DNA of 40,255 nt from Phycisphaerales bacterium (GTDB lineage: Bacteria > Planctomycetota > Phycisphaerae > Phycisphaerales > SM1A02). The translations under genes were made by a program, and so were the position numbers. This document shows positions 17,662-26,768 of this stretch, piece after piece. Under the pieces are notes generated by a model. That model saw nothing but the letters and a program-made list of their open reading frames with translations, did no database searches and was not told the origin of the DNA. The stretch's first letter is position 1, and the number at the start of each line of letters is the position of its first letter. The stretch covers positions 1 to 40,255 of the forward strand of contig JAKVBX010000019.1 of the NCBI GenBank assembly GCA_022446795.1. Reading direction: 5' to 3'.

Positions 17662-19029
17662 TCATGGGGCCGGCAGGTCCGTTCGAGAGCGGTCGACGTC
17701 AAACGCCAGTGACTGGAACCAGGGGAAAAGGTCCTCGTTCACCGCCAGGCTCCAGACGGCTACGCAATCATCCATCGTGTAGGCCTGCCGATTCGGCTCC
17801 AGTACGCGACGCTTCGTCTGGAAGTACTTCGCCATGGCACCCGGGCCGTGGTTCTTCTCCAACTCTTCGAAGACGTAGTAGGACTTTCCCCAGATCAGGT
17901 CGCGGGCCGCCCCCTTCGCCATCGGGTTCAACTTCGTGAAGTCCGGGTCCAGTTTCCGAGCCTTGGCCAGTTGTCGCTCCAGCGTCCTCGTGGCCTGCGG
18001 CATGTCCATTCGTCGCCCGACCTCGATCCCCAGCCACGTGGCGATGGGTTCATTCCACAGCGGCTCGGGATAGGGCAGCACCCAGGAGTGCCCGGCCTCA
18101 TGCGAGATCAGTTCAACCATCGGATACCGCTTCGCCGGAAAACCGCCCCACCAGGCGCCGATGGCGATGCAGACCCCGCTGGAGAACCCTCCGCCACCGG
18201 TTGGCAGGATGAGCATCCGCTGGATCATGCCCGGCGACGGCTCAACACCGGTGATCGCCAGCAGGTGCGGCCGAACGTCTTCGTACACCGCCACGATGTC
18301 ATCCGCGAATTGCTCGGTTCCATCGTGAAACTCGATCTTGAGTGGCCCGGCCTGCTTGCTGTCCTCGGCCCAGGTGCGCCGTGGCGGGCGCGTGGTGTCG
18401 ATCGCCTTGCGACTGGCCCGCGAGACGAGGAGTGGCCCCACCCAACTGTCATTGATCGGATCGGACGCATCCGGCTTCTGGCCGAAGAGACCACGACTGC
18501 CAAGGATCAACGTCCCTGGCCCCACTCGACGATCCGCGAGCACGACTCGCCCATCACGATCGAGAACAAGCGGGGTCCACTGCTCATCGAGCTCCAAGGT
18601 GCCGCCTCGACGAAGAACGATGTCCTGGCCCTCGAGCTCACCGACACCCGCGAGCGGCTTCGCGGCCGACTCATCGTCCAGGACGGCGCCATAGGCCGCC
18701 ATCACCTCGGCCACGGGCGGCGACTTGCCCGTGCCATCGGCCATGACGAGGACGGTGCCACCACCATCCAGGAATGACGCGATGTTGCGACGGGCACCCT
18801 CGTCATAGGGAATGCGCTCGTCACCACCGGTCAGCAGCAACAGGTTCACGTTCGAGAGATCCAGTTGGGACAGGCTGCCCCAGTTCCGGACATCCCGCGA
18901 TGTGTCCTTCAGGTACTGCCGATGGAATCGGCCGTCCATGTAGAAGCTGAAGTGCTGCGAGATATCCGACACCGAGTGGACCGTCGGATCGGCAGCCATC
19001 GCGACGCTGAGCAACAGGAAGTGGATCAT
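17662..19029 (-). CDS. Secreted M60-like zinc metallopeptidase with N-terminal gatase-like domain
   Basis: A 455-residue exported protein. ATG at 19029 begins a short signal peptide (MIHFLLLSVAMA); no good ribosome site precedes it. Residues about 15-205 look like a ThuA/DUF4350-type Rossmann domain (VNLLLLTGGDERIPYDEGAR, GGGTVLVMADGTG). Residues 225-455 hold a gluzincin signature, HEAGH at 310-314 followed by Glu327 in LWNEPIATWLG, in the arrangement HEXXH-X12-E seen in the M60 (enhancin, mucin-degrading) family. It may cleave glycoproteins. It lies downstream of the dockerin-bearing subtilisin gene, separated by a GC-rich hairpin, so it may have its own promoter. It has no dockerin, unlike most secreted neighbours. 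Confidence 0.8.
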   Translation of the reverse strand: MIHFLLLSVAMAADPTVHSVSDISQHFSFYMDGRFHRQYLKDTSRDVRNWGSLSQLDLSNVNLLLLTGGDERIPYDEGARRNIASFLDGGGTVLVMADGTGKSPPVAEVMAAYGAVLDDESAAKPLAGVGELEGQDIVLRRGGTLELDEQWTPLVLDRDGRVVLADRRVGPGTLILGSRGLFGQKPDASDPINDSWVGPLLVSRASRKAIDTTRPPRRTWAEDSKQAGPLKIEFHDGTEQFADDIVAVYEDVRPHLLAITGVEPSPGMIQRMLILPTGGGGFSSGVCIAIGAWWGGFPAKRYPMVELISHEAGHSWVLPYPEPLWNEPIATWLGIEVGRRMDMPQATRTLERQLAKARKLDPDFTKLNPMAKGAARDLIWGKSYYVFEELEKNHGPGAMAKYFQTKRRVLEPNRQAYTMDDCVAVWSLAVNEDLFPWFQSLAFDVDRSRTDLPAP

Positions 19030-19078
19030 CCACGGACTGTAGCAGGACCGGAACCGTATCGACCGTCTCGTGAACGAA

Positions 19079-19111
19079 CACGGCCCGGCACCGATGTGGT
19101 GCCGGGCCGTG
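19079..19111 (-). terminator. GC-rich hairpin after the subtilisin gene
   Basis: A perfect 14-bp stem (19079-19092 with 19098-19111) with a 5-base loop lies 24 bases after the stop codon of the subtilisin gene. On the minus strand the stem is followed only by TTCGTTC, so termination without a full T tract is possible but not certain. Confidence 0.7.
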
Positions 19112-19135
19112 GGAGTGTCAGGCCGGTCGTGCGTT

Positions 19136-21631
19136 TCAGCACTCGTCGCCGAAGGCACCCAGCAGGAGCAGGATGTCGTCGACATTCGTCGTGCCGTCAT
19201 CGTTGATATCACCATCCGGCGTCTGCCAGGCGGAGATGATGAACAGGATGTCATTGACACCGATGACACCATCGTTGTCAAAGTCACCCGGGCACAGTTC
19301 CTCGTTGCAGTAGTAGTAGCCGATGCGGACATTGTCCACGCCCGCCTCGATGACGGAACCATCATTCAGATCGCCAACCGTGAAGCGGATACGCAGGGGA
19401 TTGCTGGCGTCCACGCCAGGAATCTCCGACGCCAGCCAGGCCCGGTTGATCCATCCGCCACTGACCTCCGAGCCCGTGGGCCCGACCGTTTCCAGGGGCA
19501 GCCAGGTAAGGCCACCATCATCGGAAATCTCCACGACAAAGACATCGTTGAGCGGATCAGCACCGGCACAGGACGAGCCGTTGTTGTACCAGAAGTCATA
19601 TTCCAGCAAGGCCGAGTCGGCACTGGCATCCAACGCCGGAGACGTCAGGATCGTCGTGCCATCATCAACATCCTCGTCGCCGGCATTGCCGGTGACGAAG
19701 CAGTAGCCGGATCCATCCGAGTCACTTCCAGGATCGCAGCGGTCACCACCTTCGGCGGGAATGGCCCGAACCCAGTTCCCGGTGCCGGCTCCGGCATAGA
19801 CGGTCCAGCCGAGGTCCGACTGGAAGTCATCCTTGAAGCTCTCCTCGTAGCCGGAGATGGCCAGGCCGGAGTAGGTCGCGTTGGGCGCGGCATACGGGCT
19901 GTAGGACACGTCGCCATCGGTTGTCTCGATCGAGAACCAATAGGTCACGGTCTGGTTGCACGGCAGTTCCGGGAAGACCGCCCGGAAGTTGGCGCCGCCG
20001 TCGTGGGGCATGGGGATATCGACCACGCCGCCGCCAAGTACCACGTGCAGCGTGGCGGTCCCGGGATCAGGCGTTGCCTGCTGACCCGAGATCGTGATCT
20101 CGATTTCCTCGCCGCCGGTCGGCTCCAGCCACTCGGGACGCCCAGAGGGGAAACTCCAGGACAGCGAGACGGTCGAGAGTGCCTGCAGCACGGCCTCGTA
20201 GGCATCCACGAGACCATTGCCGTAGTCGTTGTCCTCGCCGAAGGGACCGAGGTCCATCGACGTCGAGTACAGGATTTCCTTGATCGTATCGACATCCAGG
20301 TCCGGATTGGCCTGGACAATCAGGGCCACCACGCCATTGACCGCGGGTGACGCCATGGACGTTCCGCTGTACTCCGAGTAACCGCCACCGGGAACACACG
20401 AGAGCGTGTCGACACCCGGGCCGGAGATGTCTGGCTTGATGGCCGGGGCTCCGGATTCGGTGCAGTTGGTCGGGCCACGCGAGGAGAAGCTCGCGATGGG
20501 ATAGCTGGGATAGTGTGGGTCGATCGCCGCCACCGCCACGGTACGCTTGGGATCACTCGCCCGATCACCGGGGCGCCGCAGGCCACTGGTGCCCTCGTTG
20601 CCCGCGGAGAACAGTACGACACAGCCCGCGGCCTCGAGGTTGTCCAGGAAGGTCCAGAAGGTCTGGTCGCAATCGGGGTAGCCGTGGCCACTGGTCAGCC
20701 CCCAGGAGTTGGAGCACACGTGCGGCACGTCCCAGGTCGTGAACGAGAAGCCATCGGGATCCGCGAACCACTCGAAGGCGGCCATCGCGCTGGTCACGGT
20801 GGATCCGATACCACCCTGGTCAATTCCCGCTGAAGAGATCCAGTGGGCACCGGGTGCGACGCCGATGGACTGCCCGGGGCTTCCGCCGCAGACCGTTCCC
20901 ATCGTGTGGGTGCCGTGAGAACCCGAGTCATAGGGATTGCCATGGTTCCCGTTGTAGGGGTCGTAGAACGCCCACTGCGGATTGCCGTTGTACTCGGGAC
21001 GAAGTCCCGCCCAGCGGCTGTAGAGCGCTTCGTGACTGCCATCAACACCGGTGTCCAGCGTCGCCACGAGGGAGCCCTCACCGGTAATGCCCATGTCCCA
21101 GACTTCCGGGGCACGGACCGCGACAACGCCCTCTTCGATGGGCGAGGCGCCCCGGTGTGCGCCATTGGGATGCTGAATCGGACCTCGCTCGACCGGCTCG
21201 ATCAGTTCGATGCCGTAGTTGAAGTAGATGTGCAGCACATCATCACGCTTGGACAACTGGGTCATCACGTCGGGACGACCATCAACGCGGATCGCGTTGG
21301 TGATCCAGAAGGCATCAAAGCGGTCAACCTGTCCCTCCTGGCCCAGCACCTGCAGGCGATCAACCAGCGCAGCCTGCGATTGCATCGCAACGTCCCGCAG
21401 CGTATCCACCACGATCTGGTGGCGGTGCGGTCGAGTGAGTCGCTGCGCGGCGATGTCCGCCGAGAGCTGGGGGATATCAACCTGCTCGTTCAGGTACACG
21501 ATGGCGGACACGGTTCCATCCGGACCGACCGCATCCATCTCGTTCTGGAGATTGGGGTCGATCACATCGGCAGCAGCATGGGTGCCAATGACAGCCGCCG
21601 ACACCAGGCCGACGAGGCGACGAATACGCAT
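19136..21631 (-). CDS. Secreted subtilisin-like serine protease (S8) with C-terminal dockerin
   Basis: An 831-residue exported protease. A signal peptide (residues 1-21) and an inhibitor-like propeptide region (about 25-150) precede the S8 domain. The catalytic triad is Asp193 (ATLDTGVDGSH), His239 (SGSHGTHTMGT) and Ser425 (YSGTSMASPAVNG), with Asn345 (SAGNEG) as the oxyanion residue. After it come beta-sandwich modules (about 480-775), then a 52-residue dockerin-like EF-hand pair at 19139-19294 that ends in Cys. It is probably a degradative surface or extracellular protease. GAGGAG precedes ATG at 9 bases. A 20-bp near-palindrome at 21711-21730 lies in the leader. The dockerin is about half identical by eye (28 of 52) to that of the C25 protease. 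Confidence 0.95.
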   Translation of the reverse strand: MRIRRLVGLVSAAVIGTHAAADVIDPNLQNEMDAVGPDGTVSAIVYLNEQVDIPQLSADIAAQRLTRPHRHQIVVDTLRDVAMQSQAALVDRLQVLGQEGQVDRFDAFWITNAIRVDGRPDVMTQLSKRDDVLHIYFNYGIELIEPVERGPIQHPNGAHRGASPIEEGVVAVRAPEVWDMGITGEGSLVATLDTGVDGSHEALYSRWAGLRPEYNGNPQWAFYDPYNGNHGNPYDSGSHGTHTMGTVCGGSPGQSIGVAPGAHWISSAGIDQGGIGSTVTSAMAAFEWFADPDGFSFTTWDVPHVCSNSWGLTSGHGYPDCDQTFWTFLDNLEAAGCVVLFSAGNEGTSGLRRPGDRASDPKRTVAVAAIDPHYPSYPIASFSSRGPTNCTESGAPAIKPDISGPGVDTLSCVPGGGYSEYSGTSMASPAVNGVVALIVQANPDLDVDTIKEILYSTSMDLGPFGEDNDYGNGLVDAYEAVLQALSTVSLSWSFPSGRPEWLEPTGGEEIEITISGQQATPDPGTATLHVVLGGGVVDIPMPHDGGANFRAVFPELPCNQTVTYWFSIETTDGDVSYSPYAAPNATYSGLAISGYEESFKDDFQSDLGWTVYAGAGTGNWVRAIPAEGGDRCDPGSDSDGSGYCFVTGNAGDEDVDDGTTILTSPALDASADSALLEYDFWYNNGSSCAGADPLNDVFVVEISDDGGLTWLPLETVGPTGSEVSGGWINRAWLASEIPGVDASNPLRIRFTVGDLNDGSVIEAGVDNVRIGYYYCNEELCPGDFDNDGVIGVNDILFIISAWQTPDGDINDDGTTNVDDILLLLGAFGDEC

Positions 21632-21710
21632 GGTCGAATACTCCTCTCAGGGCCACCCTGGGGGCGGCATCGTGGATCTCACCCCCCCAAAGCACAGGGA
21701 AGGCCACAAA

Positions 21711-21730
21711 CCACCATACCCTATGGGTGG
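21711..21730. promoter_or_regulatory. Near-palindrome upstream of the subtilisin gene
   Basis: The 20 bases from 21711 to 21730 have CCACC and GGTGG at their ends and contain CCATA-CCC-TATGG inside, in two overlapping registers. The site is about 80 bases upstream of the protease start codon at 21631 and could be an operator. No promoter can be placed with confidence. Confidence 0.35.
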
Positions 21731-21764
21731 CATGGGGCCATTCAGATATCCGCACCAACTCACC

Positions 21765-23591
21765 TCAGGATCCGGCAAAGTGCCGCCGATAGAGGGCCTG
21801 GTAGGCCCCATCAGCCTTGAGAAGCGCCTCGTGGCTCCCCTGCTCAACGATCTTCCCGCCCTGGATGACGAGGATCCGATCCGCGGATCGAACCGTGGAC
21901 AGTCGGTGAGCGATCACCACGGCAATCCGGCCCTCCAGGATGGCCTCGATACCCCGCTGGATATGGTGCTCGGTCTCCGTGTCTACCGATGACGTGGCCT
22001 CGTCCATGACGAAAACCTGCGGGTCAGCCAGGACGGCCCTGGCCAGCGCGATGAGTTGCCGCTGCCCCATCGACAGGCGACTGCCGCCCTCCCCGACCTC
22101 GAACTCGTACCCGTCCGCCAATTGGGTAATGAAGTCATGGGCCTCAACCGTCCGGGCAGCCGCCTCGATCTGCTCCATCGTCGCCTCCGGTTGACCGTAG
22201 GCGATGTTCCTCGCCACGGTTCCGGAGAACAGGTGTGGATGCTGCAGGACGATACCCAGGCTTGATTGCAGCCAATGCAGACTTCGCTTCCGATACTCGA
22301 TGCCGTTGATGAAGATGCCACCCTCGCACGGTTCGTAGAACCGGCAGAGCAATGACGCGATTGTTGTCTTGCCACCACCGGTCGGTCCGACCAATGCGAT
22401 CGTCTCACCGGCGGCAATCGAGAGGTCCAGGTGCTCCAGCACAGGTTCCTCCGGCTTGTACCAGAAGGACACGTCACGGAAATCGATGGCCTCGATGCGA
22501 TGATCGCCGCCATCAGCCGCCGACCCGTGTCGCTGGCCGGCCGCTGCCGCCGTGATCCGCGACTTGACCTCCTCCGAGTCCGCAATCTCCGGCTCGCGAT
22601 CAAGCAGGCCCTGGATACGTTCAGCTGCCGCCTGGGCGCCCTTGAGGTCCGAGATCCTCGCGGCGAGTTCGCGCACGGGCATGGCGAAGAGCACCGCATA
22701 CTGCATGAACGCGATCAGCATCCCGATCGAGAGTCCCTCCCCATCCTGGATCTGGACGCCACCGACCCACAGCGCGATTCCGACGCCCATGCCACTGATG
22801 CTCGTGACGATGGGCAGGAAGATCGATGTCTCGATCGAGTTCCGCATCGAGTAGTTGCACATCGACTGCGAAACAGTCTGGAACTCGCCGATGTTCTCCG
22901 GCTCGCGGGACAGCGACTTGGTGGTCCAGAGTCCCGTGATGCCTTCGTTGTACACCGCGGTCAATTCCGAGTTCGTCTTCCGCATCAGGCGGGAGCTTCG
23001 CAACAACTTCCGCTGGAAGAAGATGGTGACGAGCACCAGCACTGGAACCACCGCCAGCACGCACAAGCCCAGCACCCAGTCGATCAGGAGCATGCCGCCG
23101 CCGACGACCACCAGGAAGGTGGCGCCCCAGCACAGATCCAGCAGGAACCACGGCATCAACGAGGCCACCTTGCGACAGTCGGAGGTCAACCGGGAGACGA
23201 GCCAGCCCGCGGGCTGGACATCGAAGTAGGCGAACTCCAGTTCCTGGAGCCGCTGGAAGGACGCCTGCCGAAGGTCATGAGCCAACCCGGTCGCCAGTTT
23301 GCCGGCCGCCACGATGAACCACCACACGATGACACAGAAGCTCACGGACAATCCGGCATAAGCCACGCCGAGCCAGGTGATCCGACTGGTGGACGCCTCA
23401 CCGATCACCGCATCGATCAGCAGGCCGGTGACCAGCGGAAGCAGGCTCTCCACGATGGCCAGGATCACACCGCCGGCCATCATGGCATAGGCCGCGCCCT
23501 TGTAGGCCCGGGCATGACCGAGGATACGACGCCAGAGGCGCCGGTCGACCGTGCCCAGGACATCCTCGACGTGTGGGGTTCCCTGGCTCAT
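21765..23591 (-). CDS. ABC exporter half-transporter B (membrane plus ATPase domains)
   Basis: A 608-residue fusion of a six-helix membrane domain (residues 25-320) and an ATPase domain (365-600). Walker A is GPTGGGKTT (402-410), Walker B VFVMDEA with the catalytic Glu531, and the switch His is 562 (IAHRLS). The signature motif is LSMGQ (506-510) instead of LSGGQ. The ATG at 23591 overlaps the stop of the partner gene by four bases (ATGA), so the two half-transporters are co-translated and likely form a heterodimer of the MdlAB/BmrCD/TM287-288 type. It exports lipids, peptides or drugs; the substrate is unknown. The noncanonical signature complements the degenerate Walker B of the partner. 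Confidence 0.94.
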   Translation of the reverse strand: MSQGTPHVEDVLGTVDRRLWRRILGHARAYKGAAYAMMAGGVILAIVESLLPLVTGLLIDAVIGEASTSRITWLGVAYAGLSVSFCVIVWWFIVAAGKLATGLAHDLRQASFQRLQELEFAYFDVQPAGWLVSRLTSDCRKVASLMPWFLLDLCWGATFLVVVGGGMLLIDWVLGLCVLAVVPVLVLVTIFFQRKLLRSSRLMRKTNSELTAVYNEGITGLWTTKSLSREPENIGEFQTVSQSMCNYSMRNSIETSIFLPIVTSISGMGVGIALWVGGVQIQDGEGLSIGMLIAFMQYAVLFAMPVRELAARISDLKGAQAAAERIQGLLDREPEIADSEEVKSRITAAAAGQRHGSAADGGDHRIEAIDFRDVSFWYKPEEPVLEHLDLSIAAGETIALVGPTGGGKTTIASLLCRFYEPCEGGIFINGIEYRKRSLHWLQSSLGIVLQHPHLFSGTVARNIAYGQPEATMEQIEAAARTVEAHDFITQLADGYEFEVGEGGSRLSMGQRQLIALARAVLADPQVFVMDEATSSVDTETEHHIQRGIEAILEGRIAVVIAHRLSTVRSADRILVIQGGKIVEQGSHEALLKADGAYQALYRRHFAGS

Positions 23592-25402
23592 GTGCCCCCC
23601 TCGCCCAGGGCATCCATCCCCTCGTGCTGGATATCCCAGAGCCGTCGATAGAGACCGTCGCGGCGAACCAGGTCCTCATGTGGACCGCGATCGATGATGC
23701 GGCCCTCGTCGAGAACGATCACCTCGTCCGCCTGCATGACCGTGGTCAGCCGGTGGGCAATGATGATCGTGGTGTGCCGATGATGACGTTCCTTGAGTGC
23801 CCCCAGGATCGCCCGCTCGGTCCGCGTATCCACGGCACTCAGCGCATCGTCCAGGACCAGGACCGCCGGATCGCGCAGAAGCGCCCGGGCAATCGACAGC
23901 CGTTGCCGCTGACCACCCGAGAGCGTCACCCCTCGCTCGCCCACGACCGTGGCATAGCCCTCGTCAAACTGCATGATCGAATCGTGAATGGCGGCGACCG
24001 TGGCGACTTCAACGATCTCCGACTCCTCGGCATCACGACGGCCCATCGCCAAGTTGTCATGAAGGCTGCGCGAGTAGAGAAACGGCTCCTGGAGCACAAC
24101 GCTGAGATTGGACCGGAGTGACGCTCGGTCAATCGATCGCAGGTCGACCCCGTCCAGCAGGATCTCCCCCTCGTCCGGATCGTAGAACCGCATGAGCAGG
24201 TTGATGATGGTCGACTTGCCGCACCCACTGGGCCCGACCAGCGCCACGGTCTGTCCGCCCTTGATCTCCAGGTCGATGTCATGCAGCACCGGCATGGACT
24301 CAACGTGAGCGAACGACACACCACGGAAACTGATCGCACCGTCCAGGGCCGCCCCGTCCAGGACCTGACCGGATTCTCCATCCGACTCCTCCGGCTGACC
24401 CAGCACGTAGTCGATCCGCCCCATCGCGACCTGCGCCTTGCCCAGCTCGGCGAGGATCCGTCCCATCTGCCGGATGGGCCAGACGAACATGCCCACGGCC
24501 GTCAGGAAGAAGAAGAAGGCCCCGACCTCCAGCTTCCCCATACCCAGCAGCACGAGGCCGGTACCGACCACGATCATCTTCTGGACCATGCACATCAGGT
24601 CGGATGTGGACCAGAACCAGGCCAGCACCCGGTACAGGTGGTTGTCCAGGTCCCGGTGCCGGCCATTGCGTTCGTCAAAGTGCTCGCACTCCTGCTGCTG
24701 CTGCGCGAACGCCCGGACCACGCGAATGCCCGTGACGTTCTCCTGGACCGTGCTCGTCAGGGCGGCCTCCGCCTCGTCGACGTCCAGGAAGGCGGACCGG
24801 ATCCGCTTGAAGTAGACCACCGCGAAGATCACGATCGGTGGCAGCAGCACCACGGACGCCAGTGTCATCAATGGGCTGACCAGCAGCATGATCGGCAGCG
24901 GAACAATCAGCATCGCCACGGCGCGGGCGACTTCCACGACCTGGGCCGACAGGAAAAGCCGCACCGTGTCCACGTCGGACGTGCATCGCTGGATCAGGTC
25001 ACCGGTCTCGGATTTATCGATGAACCCGACTGGCACACGCTGCAACCGCCGGTACAGGTCATCCCGCATCCGCTGGACGATTCGCTCGGTCGCCAACGCC
25101 GCCCAGACGCCACGGAAGTACGAGAACACACCCGCGGCCGCCGTCAGCAGGAGCACCACGACCGCGGCCCACCACAGGTTGTTTCCGATGAACTCGGCGC
25201 CACCGATCAGCGACAGGATGAACCGTTCGAATCCGGAGGGCCCTTCCCCGGAAGGAAGCAGGACTCCATCGATGACGACCTGGGGAACCAGGGGCGCGAG
25301 GTACAACAGCAGCGATGACAGGACCATCGCCCCGATGGCCGCGCCATAGAGGCGTGGCTCTCCCAACATCACACGGGTGATCCGTGCCGGCCGAGTGCTC
25401 AC
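23588..25402 (-). CDS. ABC exporter half-transporter A (membrane plus ATPase domains, degenerate Walker B)
   Basis: A 604-residue ABC exporter subunit. Membrane helices fill residues 20-320. The ATPase domain has Walker A GPSGCGKST (390-398), a normal signature LSGGQ (494-498) and Walker B VLVLDDA, where Asp519 stands where the catalytic Glu is expected; the switch His550 is kept. In known heterodimeric exporters one of the two ATP sites is degenerate in just this way. The start is GTG at 25402 with GGAG 7 bases upstream. The gene overlaps its partner by four bases. A glycine-zipper lipoprotein gene lies 75 bases upstream on the same strand and may be part of the unit. Confidence 0.94.
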   Translation of the reverse strand: MSTRPARITRVMLGEPRLYGAAIGAMVLSSLLLYLAPLVPQVVIDGVLLPSGEGPSGFERFILSLIGGAEFIGNNLWWAAVVVLLLTAAAGVFSYFRGVWAALATERIVQRMRDDLYRRLQRVPVGFIDKSETGDLIQRCTSDVDTVRLFLSAQVVEVARAVAMLIVPLPIMLLVSPLMTLASVVLLPPIVIFAVVYFKRIRSAFLDVDEAEAALTSTVQENVTGIRVVRAFAQQQQECEHFDERNGRHRDLDNHLYRVLAWFWSTSDLMCMVQKMIVVGTGLVLLGMGKLEVGAFFFFLTAVGMFVWPIRQMGRILAELGKAQVAMGRIDYVLGQPEESDGESGQVLDGAALDGAISFRGVSFAHVESMPVLHDIDLEIKGGQTVALVGPSGCGKSTIINLLMRFYDPDEGEILLDGVDLRSIDRASLRSNLSVVLQEPFLYSRSLHDNLAMGRRDAEESEIVEVATVAAIHDSIMQFDEGYATVVGERGVTLSGGQRQRLSIARALLRDPAVLVLDDALSAVDTRTERAILGALKERHHRHTTIIIAHRLTTVMQADEVIVLDEGRIIDRGPHEDLVRRDGLYRRLWDIQHEGMDALGEGGT

Positions 25403-25477
25403 GCGCCGTCTCCAGCCATGGCGACCGTCAGTTCAATGCCGCCGCGAGCCAGCATGCTCACCGCAGGCGTTTCGAAC

Positions 25478-25759
25478 TCAGTCGTCGTTGTAGGAGTTGC
25501 GACGGTTCTCGTCGATCTCCCGCTGCATCCGATCACGATCTTCCTGGGCCTTCTGCTTGTCCATCTCGTTGCCGACCATGTAGCCGGCCGCAGCGCCGGC
25601 ACCGGCACCGATCAGGGTGGAACTGGTATTTCGACCGATCGCCTGGCCAGCCAACGCACCGATGCCGGCGCCGGCACCAGCACCGACCTGGGCATTGTTG
25701 CAGCCGACCATCGTCGTCATCGCGAGTACCGGAACCAGGAGCAGGGTTGTCTTCTTCAT
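25478..25759 (-). CDS. Glycine-zipper lipoprotein
   Basis: A 93-residue protein. ATG at 25759 has GGAG 9 bases upstream and starts a lipoprotein signal peptide with a lipobox-like MVGC near residue 20. Residues 25-65 are a glycine zipper (QVGAGAGAGIGALAGQAIG and LIGAGAGAAAGYMVGNEM), a motif that packs membrane helices, found in outer-membrane SmpA/OmlA-like, Rick_17kDa-like and OmpA-associated proteins. The charged C-terminus (DRDRMQREIDENRR) suits a periplasmic tail. It is probably an outer-membrane lipoprotein of unknown role. It is divergent from the EamA transporter gene, 76 bases away. Confidence 0.88.
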   Translation of the reverse strand: MKKTTLLLVPVLAMTTMVGCNNAQVGAGAGAGIGALAGQAIGRNTSSTLIGAGAGAAAGYMVGNEMDKQKAQEDRDRMQREIDENRRNSYNDD

Positions 25760-25835
25760 GGGAATAATCTCCATCTTGAGCATGTCAGGACAGTCTACCA
25801 AGCGGAACCCCGCCGGACCTGCTACAACGCCGCGC

Positions 25836-26765
25836 ATGAGCGGTCGTGACCACTCCCTGCCCGGAGGCTTCTCGCAGGGCATTCGCCTTCCACTGCTTGC
25901 CCTCGTCGGTGGCGCGTTGGCGGTCGCCTTTGCCCCGATCTTTCCCAAGATGGCCATGACGGTCTCGGATACCGGCCCGATCGCCACGGCCTTCTGGCGG
26001 CTGGCATTGGCGTTCCCGGTGCTCCTTGTCGCCTGGCTCATCCTGCGAGGTCGTACGAGCCGTCCGACGCCGAGCAAACCAATGCCGCTGTTCTGGCTGT
26101 TCCTGCCGGGGATCATCTTCGGCTTCGACCTGGTGACCTGGCACCTCTCGTTCCCACTGACGACCGCAGCCAATGCAACGCTCCTGGCCAACCTGGAAGT
26201 CGTGCTCGTTGGAATCGTCGGCTGGCTGGTTCTCAAGGAGAACCTCCAATGGCCATTCGCACTCGGCGGCGTGCTGGCCCTGGGCGGTGTCGCGCTCCTG
26301 ATGTGGTCAGGGCCACCGGCCACCGAGGGGCGATCACCACTCATGGGCGACCTGCTCGCGCTGCTCACCGCGGTCTGGTACGCCAGCTATCTGCTGTCAG
26401 TGAAGCGTATTCGGCGGCAGTGGAACGCCATGACGGTCATCCTGATCTCGACCGGGATGAGTGCCATCGTGCTGTTCATCAGCACGATCGTCGGTGGCGA
26501 GTCGTTCATCCCGAATGAACCCCAGGCATGGATCTACCTGATCCTGCTGGCCATCATTCCCCACTGCCTGGGACAGGGGCTGATCATCTACGCGCTCGCC
26601 TCCCTGCCGGCCAGCCTGGCAGCCGTCACCCTGCTGCTTCAGCCGGTCGGGGCGGCGATCTGGGGCTGGCTGCTCCTGGACGAAGCCCTCAACCAGTTCC
26701 AGATCCTCGCGAGCGTCATCGTGCTCATTGGAATCGGCCTGGCGAGACTGGGCAGCGGTGACTGA
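25836..26765 (+). CDS. EamA/DMT-family transporter
   Basis: A 309-residue integral membrane protein with about ten hydrophobic segments and two EamA repeats (about residues 20-150 and 165-305). Motifs such as TAFWRLALAFPVLLVAWL, LANLEVVLVGIVGWLVLKE and LLLQPVGAAIWGWLLLDEAL are typical of drug/metabolite exporters of the RhaT/YdcZ-like family. It exports small metabolites; the substrate is not visible. ATG at 25836 lacks a strong ribosome site. Its stop is three bases from the stop of the facing glycerol dehydrogenase gene. Confidence 0.93.
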   Translation: MSGRDHSLPGGFSQGIRLPLLALVGGALAVAFAPIFPKMAMTVSDTGPIATAFWRLALAFPVLLVAWLILRGRTSRPTPSKPMPLFWLFLPGIIFGFDLVTWHLSFPLTTAANATLLANLEVVLVGIVGWLVLKENLQWPFALGGVLALGGVALLMWSGPPATEGRSPLMGDLLALLTAVWYASYLLSVKRIRRQWNAMTVILISTGMSAIVLFISTIVGGESFIPNEPQAWIYLILLAIIPHCLGQGLIIYALASLPASLAAVTLLLQPVGAAIWGWLLLDEALNQFQILASVIVLIGIGLARLGSGD

Positions 26766-26768
26766 CGG

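Noticed and set aside
15625-17712. Very long plus-strand frame of almost 700 codons
   Set aside because: It is antisense to typA, whose GTPase motifs are unmistakable. The antisense product is low-complexity and unlike any protein.
17662-19365. Longer form of the M60-like gene
   Set aside because: The upstream extension overlaps the end of the subtilisin gene and the hairpin. The signal peptide starts at 19029.
25760-26368. Longer minus-strand form of the lipoprotein gene
   Set aside because: The extension runs antisense to the EamA transporter gene. ATG at 25759 with a ribosome site and a lipoprotein signal is clearly the real start.
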